From NCBI RefSeq assembly GCF_014839805.1, contig NC_051126.1:6766609-6830608 (forward strand): 64,000 bases of DNA. The letters are read 5' to 3'. Shown here one piece after another: positions 35,280-46,502 of this stretch. Below the pieces are notes generated by a model, which worked only from the letters and a program-made list of their open reading frames with translations, had not been told where the DNA came from and ran no database searches. Within the stretch, counting starts at the first letter, position 1. Every line of letters starts with the position of its first letter. The stretch is from Manduca sexta. Lineage: Eukaryota; Arthropoda; Insecta; Lepidoptera; Sphingidae. The position numbers and the translations under genes were made by a program.

Positions 35280-35485
35280 TGGTCAACGGCAAAGTAGAGG
35301 GTAAAAGAGCACGTGGGCGTAACTCAATGCGATGATCCGATTAGAACCGCACCACAGTTGATACATCTGTATATGACGCAATACAGATAGCTAATAGTCG
35401 GGATCGATGGCGTGACATCACACGGTAGAAGCTGGTGAGAGATGGCCACGACCTTCAGAACTAAGGAGAACGACGCAAGATTTTT
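35280..35485 (+). pseudogene. RTE-clade LINE C-terminus with three in-frame stops
   Basis: A single frame from 35282 to the normal terminal TAA (35462-35464) reads VNGKVEGKRARGRNSMR, a TGA where W is expected, SD, a TAG where Q is expected, then IRT-type sequence, SRDRWRDITR, another TAG, and KLVRDGHDLQN-stop. The decay is by point substitutions with no frameshift. The GKR-RGR..RW.DQ...A.DR.RWR...HD-Q pattern is typical of RTE reverse-transcriptase carboxyl ends. Same subfamily type as 29241-29420. Confidence 0.75.
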
Positions 35486-37375
35486 TGTATGTTTACAAAT
35501 TACTATGTAGACCAGAATATACTCTTTTTTGGATTTTAGAATATCTGTATCATAGACGGTTTTAGATAGTAGTCCGAACTATACCTGTGAAGATCCTATC
35601 TTTCTCACACATTTCTAAAAGTATGGTACTTTTTTAAGGCCTTATAAAATATAAAGAATTGAAAAAATATATACCATTTAATATATTTAATAACATGTAG
35701 CCATGTTAATGATTCATTATGATAACTTCTATAGAATTCTTGTAAAAAAATAATTCGAGAACACTATTTAACACGTCGAAAAGCGTCCGATTTAGCCCCA
35801 ACGCACCTTAAAGTACATATTTGTAAACTGCCAAAATCTTAGTCAATAACAAAAATACATTAGTATATTGCTCCGAAATTCCAATCCGTCTACCAGTCTT
35901 ACTTTCCATTTCGCCGAGATAAGCCTTCAATTCGCGTCCCCCATACACCATTAAACGCAAACGTTCGCAGTTTATAGAAATACTCCTACTACGTGATACA
36001 CTTTTGCGGGCACTTTTTCTTTCGAGGACTCTGTTTGGATTAGTCGTGTAAAGATTTATGGCTCTTTCGTTAGTTTAAACCGAGTTTTGTGTCAGGTGCG
36101 CGGGTATGTTGGGAAATGTTTGTTTTGTTGTAGGAACATCGCTCTTAGGGGATATTTAGATCATTTTTGAACTATCTTTTTAGAAAGAATAAGAAAGAAA
36201 GAAAGGTTTTTTATTGTTGGAACAAAAAAAACACGGTTAAGTATATATTTATGTTATAAAAATGTATGTATGATATTGTGCCAATATAGGAACCCTCATT
36301 CAGCTCCATACTGCAGTATAACGTTTTTAGGTTTGTTGATAAGCGTTTTAGTGTTTTGAATTGTTGTTGGGTCGTTAAATTATGCTTTATGGTGTCAAAA
36401 ATTTATAATAATATTATGTCGGGGTCTGCATCTTCAAAGGTGCAACTATGTCTATATTTAGTTGAAATTTTGTTTTCACCTCGATGTGTAGGCCATGACT
36501 ACCTCATGTCAAAAAAATATGCGAATTTGTGCTATGGCATATCAGGCAGAAATAATAAAACCTTAAACGTGTTTGTAACCCACATGGGTTTAATACTTAA
36601 ATGTGCTTTTGAGTCGCATATCTCATTTTCCGGACCTGGATATCGAACTCTGCACCATCGTGGTAAATGTCTATGTACGTTACTTCTACACCAAAGACGT
36701 GATTATGATTGCTTAACGTGTTAAAACCCGTTGTTGTTATCACTATTAAGTCTTATAGTGGCGCATATACCTCATCCGCAAAAACGTATAACAGTAAAAA
36801 AGGTGACAATGATGCTACAGAAAAAGACAATAAACAAAACTGGATCCAACACAATTTAAACGTTTTAAAAGACACTAAAAAACCAATAAAGATGTACACC
36901 GAAACAGATTAAATCGCTGAAAATATCTAGGGACGCACTATTGCCTACTGACCCTAGTCAAATTGGTTTTCGGGACACTTTAGATTGTGCTTCCCTGCGC
37001 AATAGATACAGCGGGCGGTTCTTTGTTTAGCGATCTCCATTGCCCGATAAACAAACCGTAATATAAAGAGATCCGAACTGGGCCGGGAGTATCTCAGTAC
37101 TGTTTTGAGGAAAATAGAGGAAATCGCCGGAATCCCGCCCAGATTGGATAAATAGACTCGTCTTGATGAAAATTAATTCGAGATTGATGCTCTAGTTTTT
37201 TTGCAGCACATTATTTTTTGTTTTGTCGAGTAATGGTACGTGTATTTTATTAGTTCAGGGAAGCGTACTTGTGCAGCGAGTTATATTCTTTCAGATGTGT
37301 TTTTGTTTTTGAATGACAGGCATGAATGGACAGGCAATTAAAATGTAAGTTTTTTGAATTGAAAAACACAGATTG
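35486..37375. other. No gene recognised; contains the longest ORF and a GAAA run
   Basis: A short (GAAA)n stretch lies near 36188-36210. The 122-codon plus frame at 36356-36724 is the longest in the window. It is cysteine-rich, repetitive in hydrophobic residues and has no family I know. Within it, 36630-36660 read on the minus strand has a B-box-like GAGTTCGATATCC, hinting at an old tRNA-derived SINE. A TTTGTTTA/TAAACAAA inverted pair spans about 37023-37057. Confidence 0.45.
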
Positions 37376-37500
37376 CCTGGCATTGGAATTTGTACCCTAT
37401 GTGTTTGCGTCGTTTGCTATCACTTCAATATTTAGAGTCAGCTCTCAGAGGGAAAGTTTGGCCTATGCCTACACCTTTAGGGGAAAATGTGTAAGCTTTT
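37376..37500 (+). mobile_element. SINE family B tail fragment
   Basis: GGAATTTGTACCCTATGTG followed by diverged CGTCGTTTGCTATCAC and GCCTACACCTTTAGGGG...AAATGTGTAAG matches the second half of the 25358-25645 element. The head is missing. Confidence 0.55.
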
Positions 37501-37765
37501 GATTTTAAACGATAATAATGAAACAAAAAATTATATTGTGTGCAGTCAATAAAATCAAATAAAACAATCAAAGCCGTATTTCATCGGAGTAAATATTAAC
37601 ATGGGAAATACTTTGGTAAGCCTCAAAACGGATATTGTTTTATTCAAGTCGGTTTTAAATCGGTTTAAAATTATGAATATCGTTTGCAATGTATCGTTGA
37701 ATAATGTTTAGCAGCGTGAATTTAAACATTTCGATACTTATTTATCGTTACCTTGTTTTGGCATC

Positions 37766-37815
37766 GTTAGTTTATGGGCCGGGAGGTCTTCGTTCGAATC
37801 CCGGATTGGGCAATG
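37766..37815 (+). mobile_element. SINE head fragment around a B box
   Basis: GGGCCGGGAGGTCTTCGTTC then GAATCCCGGATTGGGCAA is the tRNA-like B-box segment of a SINE B-type element. Sequence on both sides is unrelated, so about 50 bp survive. Confidence 0.55.
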
Positions 37816-39189
37816 CTTTAGAAAGTTTCAAGACTATTTTTCCAAGATTAGATCTTTCAGAAGGTACTGACGAAAGGCAAGCGTTCGGTGTTAAAATCTC
37901 AGTTAAATTAGCTGTACTGTAACGTACTTGAAGAATTCTGTTGCGATGAACTTACATTGTAGGAAATAACGTCAGGTAGAAGAAAATTCGGAAACTTATT
38001 TTAATTGAACAAGATTTTCTACACACTGCGTGAAATTTTGAATTCGTAAATTGTAATCAAAATAATACATTTGAAGTTAATTCCAATTTGAATAAGAAAA
38101 GATCCTCATTACATTTTAATTTTCAATCCGTGGTGTCTTCATTCAAATCTAACAAAAATCAAAACTTTACAAAATTTCCTATTTATAGCAATGAGATTTA
38201 GTGATAACAACAGGCAGGCAACATAAAAAATAATGAACACTTGATCACCGCCTTTGATCGCGGACAACGCAAGATGGAAGCGTTTTGGCACTATCCGTGA
38301 ATATTAATGAAATTATATGGTTAGCACAAATATGGTGGTTGAATCGGTGCCAAATTTAATCCGGGAATGGTCGTAAACCAGTATGTTGACGCCCACTAAT
38401 ACACGGATAATTGCGGTTTTGGGAAATGCGTAACAAGATGGCCTTGGATTGTAAGTGCCTATTAAATTGCTGCTGTTGGGGCGTGATTTAACTTTGATTA
38501 AAGATATTTGTACTCATCCTAGCTTCAACAATTGCTATAAGAGAATTTTTAGTGCCAGATTTGTTAATTGGATGTATTATGGATATTAGAAAAATTACTA
38601 AACACAAATAAAATTAAGAGGTAAGTTTAATGGTATAAATAAAATACATTTAACTAAATATTGTATACTAACACTATTTACAATCTTGTGAATAAAAATT
38701 ATGACGTGACATTCCAGCTCAAATAATAACAACCCAGAGCGTTAAAACAATAGGAGTATTTAAAAATAATTTAAAACTCGAACACGACTCTTAAGTTTTG
38801 CGTGTTCAGAGACGTCACTTGATAGACTCTAATGTAAACACCCACTTGTAAATTACATTAATTTGACGATATGATCTGTTCTCGTAATTGAACTGGATCA
38901 CGGAATGTTCGAATTACAAACGCTTCGCTCCGTAATTCTATGCTCATGTCCAACAATTTTCCTCACTTGTACTGAACTAATATCATAGCAATTATAATTA
39001 ACAAATTGGATATATTTTGATTATTTCTTGTTATGTTCATTAAACATTTGGCTTTAGGTGTCATCTGCATGTTTAGTTACTTTGATATCTGTTTTGATTA
39101 AGTGGTTTCCATTTAATTGAACTTTTGCTACGAGCATAATACTATTATCGAGGAATATTTTATATTTTTGATTTTAGTATTTAATATTA
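37816..39189. other. No gene recognised
   Basis: AT-rich unique DNA with no notable open frame. Confidence 0.5.
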
Positions 39190-39430
39190 GCTAGGTGTTG
39201 CTCGCGGCTTCGCCCACGTGCCAAGCCTTTGTCATTATAAACGTCTTCAAAACGCCAGCGCAATGTAATTAAAAAATCAATCAGAAGTAGCCTATGTGTC
39301 CGTCTATGATATTGTCTATCCGTGTGCCACATTAAATTTAAATCCGTTCTGCTGTTTTTGTGTTTATTTCTAACAAACATAGATATATCTACACATTTTT
39401 ACAAACTTTCGCATTTATAATATTATAAGA
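39190..39430 (-). mobile_element. Helitron/Lep1-like element, minus strand
   Basis: Read on the minus strand it starts TCTTATAATATTATAAATGC, continues GAAAGTTTG, and ends GGGCGAAGCCGCGAGCAACA then CCTAG. The body has the GCACACGGATAGAC and AGGCTACTT boxes. The ends match 20236-20541, but the 3' half differs, so it is a related subfamily. The 68-codon minus frame (39174-39380) lies inside it. Confidence 0.7.
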
Positions 39431-40854
39431 TTAACATTGAAATAAGAGTTCATATATTTTTGAAACCAAGATTTACAAATTTAAGGCTTCTAATACTATA
39501 AGTGCACGTGAAAATACTTCCCAATTATAAAGCAATGATACTTGCAAAATATTTGATCGCCGTATAAATGCATGTGCTCAGAATCTTCTATGATAATGTA
39601 ATGTAAATTGGAAATTAGACATGGCATTGAAGTTTCTAAGATAGCCGTCGGTATACAGTTTAGTATTCTTGGTAGACAGATAAAAATCGTATTATTTTAA
39701 AATATAACGTTCAAACCAACATAAACAAATGAAAATGTAGCTAAAGCTAATAAAGTTTGAATCTTACGAAGGCGACAGATAGTAACGCAACATATAAAGA
39801 AGTTAATGTGAAATAAATAGTTTACTGGATTCCATAAAATGTGAAACTTTCAGAGTAGCAATGAAGAATCAAATTGACTTCTGGACAATTCAATTAAGCT
39901 GCACGTTAAGTGCAAGTTCGCAAACAGCCGTACGAGCTGGCCAAGTTTCCTAGAACAAGTTTATCAAAGAGATTGTAGCTGAACAAGTTAGCCTTCGTCA
40001 AGTTTGTATGTTTGTAACTATGTGAAGTGATGTTTGCTTAGATCATCATAATAAAAGCAATGCAAATTTGTTTTGTTTGATCGGGACTATGTAAATGCTT
40101 TTAACATTCCAACTGTATGGTATCGAAGCTACAGAAACAGGGTGAGGTTATAAATTACGTTTTTTGGTGGTCTGGTGTTTGTATTTTAATATGACTAAAA
40201 GCGACAAAAAATTCTGAGCAGATGCTCTGATGCTCATAACTCATAAGTAAGACACTAAAAATATATCTAAGTTGAGTTTAGTTTAGCTATACGTTAATTC
40301 AATTGTCTTTGATACAATCATAAGATGTATGTAAGGCAGAATAATTACATTACAATTTTCGAGAAACTTAAAGTCATCTTATTAAGATACTTAAAACAAG
40401 TCGAGCAGATTACTCGAAATTAAATCCAGTTGTGTAACTAATCTGAGAGATGTCTCTGTAATGGGTAAATGAACCGATGGATTGAATTATAAGGCTGCCT
40501 CGACTGTCGCTCCACCGAGCCATTATACAATTGAGGTAGCTGAATATCAATTGCTGTTTAAAGTAGTTATTGAAATTCGTCCTCTGGAAACTAAATTTTG
40601 GAATAACAACGTTGAAGTATATTTTCGCTTGTTATGTCTATTTCTGGTCATATTTCTAGTGTCTATTTATTTTATATTTACATAAGCTAATAAAATGATA
40701 CTCTAGTTTTGGATTTGGTATTTTATGGGAGAATTCAATGGCTTGTACCAAAATTTTTGGAGCAATGAAGTGTGTGAATGATGATTTCAGTTTTAAGAGA
40801 TTCCATTACCAATTAATATTTTTTTCGGGGTATTTGAGATATTCGGTCGCATCG
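39431..40854. other. No gene recognised
   Basis: Unique AT-rich DNA. A 67-codon plus frame at 40482-40685 ends in a hydrophobic stretch (LLCLFLVIFLVSIYFIF), but T-rich DNA gives such residues by chance. Confidence 0.45.
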
Positions 40855-41025
40855 AACTGCGGCGGACTGAATGTTGGTCGTCCGAAAAGTTAAAGTTACA
40901 ATATCTACCTAAATTTTATTAAATTTTGTAAAATTATAGACAGTATAAAAACCGCGATAAAATCCGAAGTATAGTTTTATTCCGATGTCTAATATTCGTA
41001 AACATAAGGAATCATTATTTCGGTC
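40855..41025. repeat. Repeat family C, two parts in opposite orientations
   Basis: 40862-40922 carries the right-hand part in plus orientation (GCGGACTGAATGTTGGTCG ... GTTACAATATCTACC). 40945-41010 carries the left-hand part in minus orientation (AAAAACCGCGATAAAATCCG ... GTCTAATATTCG). The central GACGTTTCGAAGAC block is absent. In all other copies the two parts are collinear. Confidence 0.65.
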
Positions 41026-42039
41026 ACAAACAATTTTTGCTACGTCACAACGTAAATCTTGATTGAATATGTTAATTCTATTACACGATACCCATTTTGT
41101 GCACACAGAGTCGCTGAAATTGAATAAGACAAATGCCACGATCTGTAAAATGTCCACGACGTCTAGACAACAGACGCGAGGATTAATCTGTTTATTAAAT
41201 AAAATTATGATTTGCGATGCAATAACTACGAAGAAAGGGAAAGTTTCCGAATACGAACAGTAGTTTGCTCTTAATTTGCAGTATATCGCTTTTAAGTTGA
41301 GAGCTGCGAAATAATAATTTCCTATTATGAACTCGCTCGGTGATTCATTTATAGTGATGATGCATATTATAAACCGTTCACATGACTTGCCGTTAAGTTC
41401 GAACTTTGTACATTATGAAAACTTTGCCTTTCATAAATTCAGTCCTCCTTTGACGTGAGTAAAGTGAAATTTCATATCACCCGCCGATGCACTAAACCAT
41501 ATAAAGTTTATAGACTAAGTACTTGTAGGTGGCCACTAAAGTAAAAAGTTGGCTCCTTCGTTCGACTTCGAGTAATTTTACTTCATAAGCTGTATCTACG
41601 ACATTGGGTGTTTGAACTTTGTTGTATCTTTTCTTGAAAGTGTCTGTTTATTTTTGACTTGTATCCAGTAATATTTTCGATCTTATAATATTTGTCTTTA
41701 TATACATATATATTTTATAGTATCGTTCGTATTTACGTCGACATAAAACACTGGTACAAAACCGAATATGTAAACCCCGCCTGTGAGATTCCGTTTCGGG
41801 GATAGTGTCTTCAAAAAATACAAAGAAAGTGATTAAAACATTTGGAATATAAATTCAAATACACATATATTATAAAGTTTTCTTTAATACAGATTAAAAA
41901 TATATTTACTCGTACTCATGTTTAATTGTCAAATTATTTTCAACAACAAAGTAGAACTAGCAAAACGTATTGCATTCGTATGCCCCTCAAGCAGCCCCGC
42001 ATGGTTTAATATACCGATTTCCACCGCCGGTTACGTAAT
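41026..42039. other. No gene recognised
   Basis: Unique DNA. The 41063-41263 plus frame has no motif. Confidence 0.45.
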
Positions 42040-42310
42040 TTGTAGCTCTTGGCAAATTCGGCAATAGTTGTGCGTATGAATTAAATCTCGCGCTATCTGC
42101 GTACGTAGACTCTCAAACAATTTGCAAACGTTAATAAGCGGACGAAAGCTCATTAAAGCGGAGCCGCAAATACCCCATATATCCCCGTATGATCGCGTTT
42201 AGATATTTGCAACCACGACCGCTGGTCGTAATTAAATTTCGTCTGATTATTACTGTGTGTCCACACGGAATCGGTGTGCGATAGATGATTAGCAGTTGTT
42301 TGTATAAACT
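42040..42310. other. GC-richer repeat-free island, possible regulatory DNA
   Basis: From GTAGCTCTTGGCAAATTCGG to CGGTGTGCGATAGATG the sequence is GC-richer than its flanks, lacks recognised repeats and has no open frame of note. It contains AATTAAAT and TAATTAAA-like homeodomain cores and AACCACGACC, a Runx-like sequence. These motifs are too short to carry weight alone. Confidence 0.25.
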
Positions 42311-42985
42311 TGTTTAATTTTGTGCGATCGATTTGTGTTTGCTTGTGAAAATTGAATCTAGTATTCGTACGTTCGTTTGGTTTAGTGTTGTTAGTTAATA
42401 TCTAAACTTACGGTTGTATACGAATTAATTTGAACCTTTTGCGGTAGTTTTATGGACAAAAATCGAATGTTATCAAATATTGTTGATGCCGTTTAGATAA
42501 GTTTATATTAAAACTTTATGTCACTTGATATAGGTCACAAAGGATATCAAACCAGATCTTGAAAACGTCTGATAAGGGTTGCTTTTAAATAAACCTTAGT
42601 TATGGAGTCCAAGCAAAGTACATTTACCAAGGCTTCTTAGATAGCAATGAATTAAAATAATTTATATGCCTTAATACGTAATTTAATTGCATTGCTAAAA
42701 TACTTTATTAATTTAACTTTAATTAACTACTGTAATATTATTGAACTGTAAAATAACGTTCGGAAATTTCAACTGATTGAAATCGCATAACGCATATGAA
42801 AGTAAATTTTGTAAAATTTTATATACACCATAAAATTATACTTTACAATTATTTTTTTTGGAAGTTAGGGATAGTGCAAATTGATTTTGTAATAGCATGT
42901 ATGGTATAATACATTTTTAATAAAAAATATAATGCATATTCAAAGCTATTTCATGAAAGCAATATTCAATACAAAGGCCTAAAGC
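42311..42985. other. No gene recognised
   Basis: AT-rich unique sequence. Confidence 0.5.
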
Positions 42986-43620
42986 AAATGGAATAGTGAT
43001 GTAACGAATGTCATTTGTTGAACATTCGCGAATGCGAATGCGAATGCGAATATCTGCTACCGACATTCGCGAATGCGAATGCGAATGCGAATGTTTAGTT
43101 TTTGTTCAAATTTGGCGCCAATTTTCTATGGCTACATAGTTAATTAATTGGTATGTTTTAAGAAAGAGTTATAGTTCATTGTAGAAGAATATTGTTTTAG
43201 TTTATTTAATATATTCTTTAGATATTTATTCAAGATGATAATTATCTAAACATTAAAAAGTTATGTAAAGACTGTTAAAAAAATTATAGAAGAATTTGTT
43301 TTTGTTTCTTTCAAATGCTTTTAATTTCTTACTTGCTATTGTATTACAAGTTCTAATGAGAATTGAATTTTTAAGCTTTATTAAAGTAAACGAAATAATT
43401 TTGTGTTGACCTCAGAGCGCTGCCGTACCGCACATGCAGTAGAACTATGCCACCGAGGCAGTCTCCTATTATCTTCAAATATTTTTTTTCTGATATTGAC
43501 ATTCGCAAAACATTCGCAGAAATTTTGCGAATGCGAATGCGAATGCGAATATCCAAAAATATGCGAATATTCGCGAATGCGAATGCGAATGCGAATATTC
43601 GTTACATCGCTAAAATGGAA
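42986..43620. mobile_element. Non-autonomous hAT element (MITE) with GCGAAT subterminal arrays
   Basis: An exact 8-bp target duplication AAATGGAA lies at 42986-42993 and 43613-43620. The element (42994-43612, 619 bp) has 16-bp terminal inverted repeats, TAGTGATGTAACGAAT at the left and the reverse complement TAGCGATGTAACGAAT at the right (15 of 16 match). Eight-base duplications and TAG/CAG-type ends are hallmarks of hAT transposons. Four arrays of exactly four GCGAAT units lie at 43028-43051, 43069-43092, 43527-43550 and 43573-43596, two near each end and all in the same direction. hAT transposases are known to bind short subterminal repeats, so these are likely binding sites. No transposase is encoded. 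A SINE B head lies inside (43408-43464). Confidence 0.9.
43408..43464 (-). mobile_element. SINE family B head fragment inside the hAT element
   Basis: On the minus strand: GACTGCCTCGGTGGCATAGT then TCTACTGCATGTGCGGTACG and GCAGCGCTCTGAGGTCAAC. It carries the A-box half and stops at the point where the B box should begin. Confidence 0.75.
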
Positions 43621-46179
43621 GAGAATGAAATAATAAAATGACATTATCGTTTTATGAGACGTTTAAAATGTCATTTAGGTTCATAAGGGTTGTTATACTT
43701 AATAATTTTATCTTGAATGGATGCGACGGTAGGATATATTTTATATTCCCGGATAACGACCACCGTACACAAGATTTTAAAACCAGTCATAATGGCTCAC
43801 GTAAGTGTGTTGCGTTCCAGGATCAACCTGTGTATATCCGGTTCCAACAGGCCGGCATAATTGTGTCGACCCATGTAATCATATCTCGTTAGTCAACATT
43901 CTTGTTGGAGATTGTAACCTTCGTCGTGACTTATTATTTTTTATATGTTCTATTTTTAGAACTATTTGTGTTTTGTTTGCCATAGTTACTTCTCTTTAGT
44001 CCGAAATAAACACTCATGTCAATAACATCTTTTTACTAACTTTATTTAATTACTAAGAACATATACCATATTAACAACAATTCTATTGGACACCACTACA
44101 GTTACCATCAAGTGCAATGGGGTCACTTTGCTCTGAGCGTATTAAAATGCGACCTTCATTACTGGATTTTATTTTTACAATAATTTACTGTCTTATTTTT
44201 TCAATAAGTAAGGGTGACAGATTTTTTAACATATGTACGATTTCATTATTCAATAAGAATAAATAATAACGCAGAAATTTGCAAAATTTTACTAAGAATT
44301 ATTTAAGTGTATTGAGAAAAATAAAAAATCTTTCTTAACCACATTAATATTACCCAAATTACATCTATCTGGTTCCATATAACCGACATGTCTAAGCAAT
44401 TAAATGTTTACACTATTATTATGCGGTTCCTGTATTTCGTAGAGTTTTGACCAAAAATTTACGTGTGAAAACCTGCATTAGACCGACTTGAAGTGCACAC
44501 ACATGGACACATGGATGTCTGCTTGCAATGATACGTTAAATAAGTTAGAACAACGTTTACTCCATTTATAATAATAGAACATTGCAAGGTACCCGTGGAT
44601 ATAGGAAACGTAGTGAATGTGGATTCGGAATACCAAAACCCGAGCAAAATGCGATATCAAAAATTAACTGCACCAAAACAGTCTGAAACTAATTCTTATT
44701 TAATTATCGGCATCACTTTAAGAAAAAGAAAGAACAATTCCAAGATTAAATTTCTTAGCGGCTTATGTAGGCCTTAAATTCGGAGTAAGCCCGAAATTAC
44801 GGCGCGTTTGGAGTAATGCTCAATTTACTTGAAGGGACTAGGGAGCCGTCTCCCACCACGATAAGAGTATCTACTGATATTGCGGCTTAAAAATTATACT
44901 GCTCGTAACTTTCTTTTGTATGTTTTACGTGTTTGGTATTCATTGCGTATATTTATTATTGACATTATCTGTTCTGTGTCATGACTAAGAATATTTTTAT
45001 ATAAAACAATTCGACAATAAGAGCAAATGTAATAAAGAACGGACAATTAACAACACCGTTCATGTTCCTAATGATAGGTGCTGAAACTACGGGCATATTT
45101 AAAAAACAAAAGCTTTAAAACAGAAACGCAACACTGCGTCCGACACTCAGGTATTCCATCCGAATGAAACGCTGGCTAGGTCATAATTTATAGAGGTCCA
45201 ATTGTCTCGTCCAAGGTTTTTGAGCGTCAGCCGTCCAGCTACTAGATAATAATGACGAAAAAGGGTACCCTAGCTTTGTAACAGGTCTAAAACCCAATTT
45301 ATACTAATACTGACTCAGTGGATCCTCAAACCGTAACTAATGGGATTTTCCACCGGTCTATTTTTCTACTACTCAGAGTTAAGTGTAATCTAAAATGTAG
45401 GTTAGGTTATCTAAAAATAAAATAAAGTGTGAGGAATAGTAGGCAACTGGACGAAAATCGAGTAATATAAGAGTTGGAAAAATGTGTTTTTGTTTGGTGT
45501 ATAGAGTGCTTAGGTATTTATTTAGGTCGGAGTTTTATCATAGACCTAAACATATTATATAATATATTATATTTTGTTCTATCTATATATTTATAAGACA
45601 AAACAAAATATATGTTAAACACTTATGTAACTAAATTCTTTAATAAGCTTTTTATAGCCAATAATACATTGGGATCTGAAAGGCTGCATTGACAAACTAT
45701 ATATAGAATTGGACCGTTTAGAGTTATTACTTGGCTGTGACTACCGTCGGGATGTATTTAAGTTAGACAAATAGCGGCTTAAGTGCCGGCTATAAAAGTA
45801 AATAAGTATAAAATATTTTAGACTGCATTGTAAAAAGGGCTTATCCATTACCATGCTCTCTTGTTTTATTCAACGTTATCTAGAATTTTTATACCTCATT
45901 AAATGACAAAATATGTTAAGAAAGGAAAATATGTATCAACTAATACTTTCTATCGAAAATGTCGTCTAACTATTAATAGTTTCGTTATGACATCTTCTTG
46001 CAACGCCATTAGTGGAGATGAAGGTGTAATTTTCTTCGATGGGCGCCAATACCTTGAGTATTTCAATCAGGCAGGAGATTAGACTAAATATCATCATTAG
46101 CCATTTTCACAACGCGAAATTGATTCTCGACATGTCAGTACAAACGCTGCGAAAAAGTTGCAAATTATACAACATATTT
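43621..46179. other. No gene recognised
   Basis: About 2.5 kb of mostly unique DNA. Frames of 60-84 codons at 43638-43892, 44459-44660 and 44595-44777 overlap on opposite strands and show no domain. Confidence 0.5.
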
Positions 46180-46502
46180 ACTGGTGGTGGGTCTCTCATG
46201 TTTGAGATCGCCTGGGCAGGTACCACTGCAACTATTTCCGTCGCCAAGCAGCAGTATGTAGTCACTGTTGTGTTCCGGTTTGAAAAACATTGTAGCCAGT
46301 GTAACTACTAGACAAAAAAAAATAACATCTCGTGTCTCAGGATGGCGAGCGCAGTGGAATGCCAACCAATACTTTGTAATTCAATTTCAAAGTATTCAAA
46401 TACTTTGGGCTGTTTGCTTGCTCTACTGTTTATGGGCGGTCGTATCGCTTGCCATCAGGCAAACGGCAAGCTCGTTTTGTCATTCAAAGAAATAAAAAAA
46501 AA
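46180..46502 (+). mobile_element. Retroposon family D, best copy
   Basis: Runs ACTGGTGGTGGGTCTCTCAT, GCCTGGGCAGGTACCACTGC, GCCAAGCAGCAGTATGTAGT, GTTGTGTTCCGG, CATTGTAGCCAGTG, CTCAGGATGGCGAGCGCAG, CTGTTTATGGGCGGTCGTAT and CATCAGGCAAACGGCAAGC, then an A-rich tail (AAGAAATAAAAAAAAATG). The A tail indicates RNA-mediated insertion. A TATTCAAATACTTTGGGC stretch looks like a small local duplication of the preceding TTTCAAAG. The 75-90 codon frames here are repeat sequence. Confidence 0.8.

Noticed and set aside
36356..36724. 122-codon plus ORF, the longest in the window
   Set aside because: No recognisable domain, signal or coding-like composition. Part of it looks like the minus strand of a decayed SINE. 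This length can arise by chance in 64 kb.
40482..40685. Possible membrane-protein fragment
   Set aside because: The hydrophobic end comes from T-rich codons. No start context, homology or neighbours support it.
43028..43596. Regularly repeated units resembling a CRISPR array
   Set aside because: Units are contiguous hexamers without spacers, inside a transposon with an 8-bp target duplication in insect DNA.
43371..43647. Arg/Ile/His-rich ORFs across the hexamer arrays
   Set aside because: Translations of the GCGAAT repeats inside the hAT element.
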